Positions 63,411-64,000 of a stretch of 64,000 nucleotides of DNA are shown here, piece after piece (position 1 is the stretch's first letter; the number at the start of each line of letters is the position of its first letter). The position numbers and the translations under genes were made by a program. Location: contig JAVBMJ010000025.1 of the NCBI GenBank assembly GCA_031552535.1, positions 1 through 64,000 of the forward strand, read 5' to 3'. The notes under the pieces were generated by a model that was not told the DNA's origin, ran no database searches, and saw only the letters and a list, made by a program, of their open reading frames with translations. The stretch is from JAVBMJ01 sp031552535 (lineage in GTDB: Bacteria > Bacteroidota > Bacteroidia > Bacteroidales > Rikenellaceae).

Positions 63411-64000
63411 TCATTTATTATTTTTAGTATAGAGGAAGCGTTTGATTTTCTGAGTCGGGGTCTTCTCAAACCCGTCGTTTTTTTCCTCGACATCGGATAT
63501 CCTGGAGAACTTATTGACCTTGGTATTGACATAGTGCATCAACTCCGATTTCACTTCGTCCATCTTGTAGCGCCAACCCTCCTTGATCGATTTGTATCTC
63601 CTCTCCAACTCCTCCGGATCGAAATGCACCATAGCCACAAGCCTGCCCCGGTCCTCCTTTACAATCGAGTCCGTGACATAGAGATGGCTGTTGAGGATAT
63701 CCTCTATCTCTTCCGGGTATATATTTTCCCCGCTCGGCCCTACGATCATATTACCCAGGCGCCCTTTGATATAGAGGTAGCCATCCTTATCTATAAATCC
63801 CAGGTCTTTCGTGCGGAACCATCCGTCGGAGGTAAATACCGCAGAAGTAGCCTCCGGGTTTTTATAATATCCCTTCATTACACTCGGAGTCAGGGCCACT
63901 ATCTCCCCCTGGCCTGTTCCCGGATTAACATTTTCGAGCCTTATCTTTACTCCCGGCATCGCAGGACCCGTCGACTGGAAACGGACCAGACCGGGAGCAG
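63411..64000 (-). CDS. AMP-dependent acyl-CoA synthetase (5' end outside window)
   Basis: The frame is open to the window end; the visible C-terminal part is about 196 aa. Family motifs: VMKGYYKNPEATSAVF, DGWFRTKDLGFIDKDGYLYI, GRLGNMIVGPSGENIYPEEIE and the C-terminal TQKIKRFLY. These belong to ANL-type adenylating enzymes, probably a long-chain acyl-CoA synthetase. The typical catalytic Lys of motif A10 is K in PTQKIKRF. The AMP-binding N-terminal domain lies outside the window. Confidence 0.88.
   Translation of the reverse strand, partial: APGLVRFQSTGPAMPGVKIRLENVNPGTGQGEIVALTPSVMKGYYKNPEATSAVFTSDGWFRTKDLGFIDKDGYLYIKGRLGNMIVGPSGENIYPEEIEDILNSHLYVTDSIVKEDRGRLVAMVHFDPEELERRYKSIKEGWRYKMDEVKSELMHYVNTKVNKFSRISDVEEKNDGFEKTPTQKIKRFLYTKNNK

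Noticed and set aside
1..64000. tRNA, rRNA or CRISPR array
   Set aside because: No cloverleaf, rRNA segment or regularly spaced repeats were seen.

Overview
The window looks like a chromosomal segment of a gut-type Bacteroidales, most like Alistipes/Rikenellaceae. This is an inference from SusC/SusD pairs, a hybrid two-component regulator, serine-type sulfatases, a Bat operon, TAnnTTTG promoter boxes with almost no Shine-Dalgarno sequences, and moderately high GC outside one AT-richer island. No rRNA, tRNA or CRISPR array was seen.

Layout. 1-8.9 kb: the 3' end of a sulfatase, a HAD-family lipoprotein and a six-gene Bat operon (MoxR, DUF58, DUF4381-like, BatA, BatB/C fusion, BatD). 9-18.9 kb: a secreted protein of unknown function, an AcpH-like hydrolase, a 63-aa Cys protein, an Uup-type ABC-F ATPase, two convergent overlapping GNAT-like proteins of unknown role, a Dcp-type peptidase and RsmE. 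19-26.6 kb: a Hyf/complex-I-like membrane complex whose soluble subunits have lost the [NiFe] ligands and most Fe-S ligands. 26.7-27.9 kb: thyA-folA. 28.1-46.3 kb: a polysaccharide utilization locus (surface lipoprotein, SusD, SusC, GH2, three sulfatases on the minus strand) facing a divergent hybrid two-component regulator with a degenerate phosphorelay. 46.3-48.6 kb: an AT-richer island with a structured RNA leader, a small membrane protein, an IS1595-type transposase coupled to a 48-aa ORF, and two orphan ORFs. 48.6-64 kb: agmatinase-family enzyme, Fe/Mn-SOD, OmpA-like lipoprotein, PurA, TPR protein, MFS transporter, NrnA-like phosphoesterase, NhaA, Rho with a long disordered insertion, a flippase-like membrane protein and the 3' end of an acyl-CoA synthetase.

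How it fits together. The polysaccharide locus probably binds, desulfates and imports a sulfated glycan, with the divergent regulator as its likely controller. The Hyf-like operon probably encodes an ion-translocating complex I relative rather than a hydrogenase. Two kinds of intergenic repeat run through the window: a MITE-like element with AGAARCTGTTT ends (six copies or remnants) and GAGTCTGT palindromes used as terminators.

The observations most worth following are the ligand-stripped Hyf-like complex, the regulator lacking its phospho-acceptor His and Asp, the switch-like RNA leader at 46.4-46.6 kb, and the paired GNAT-like genes.
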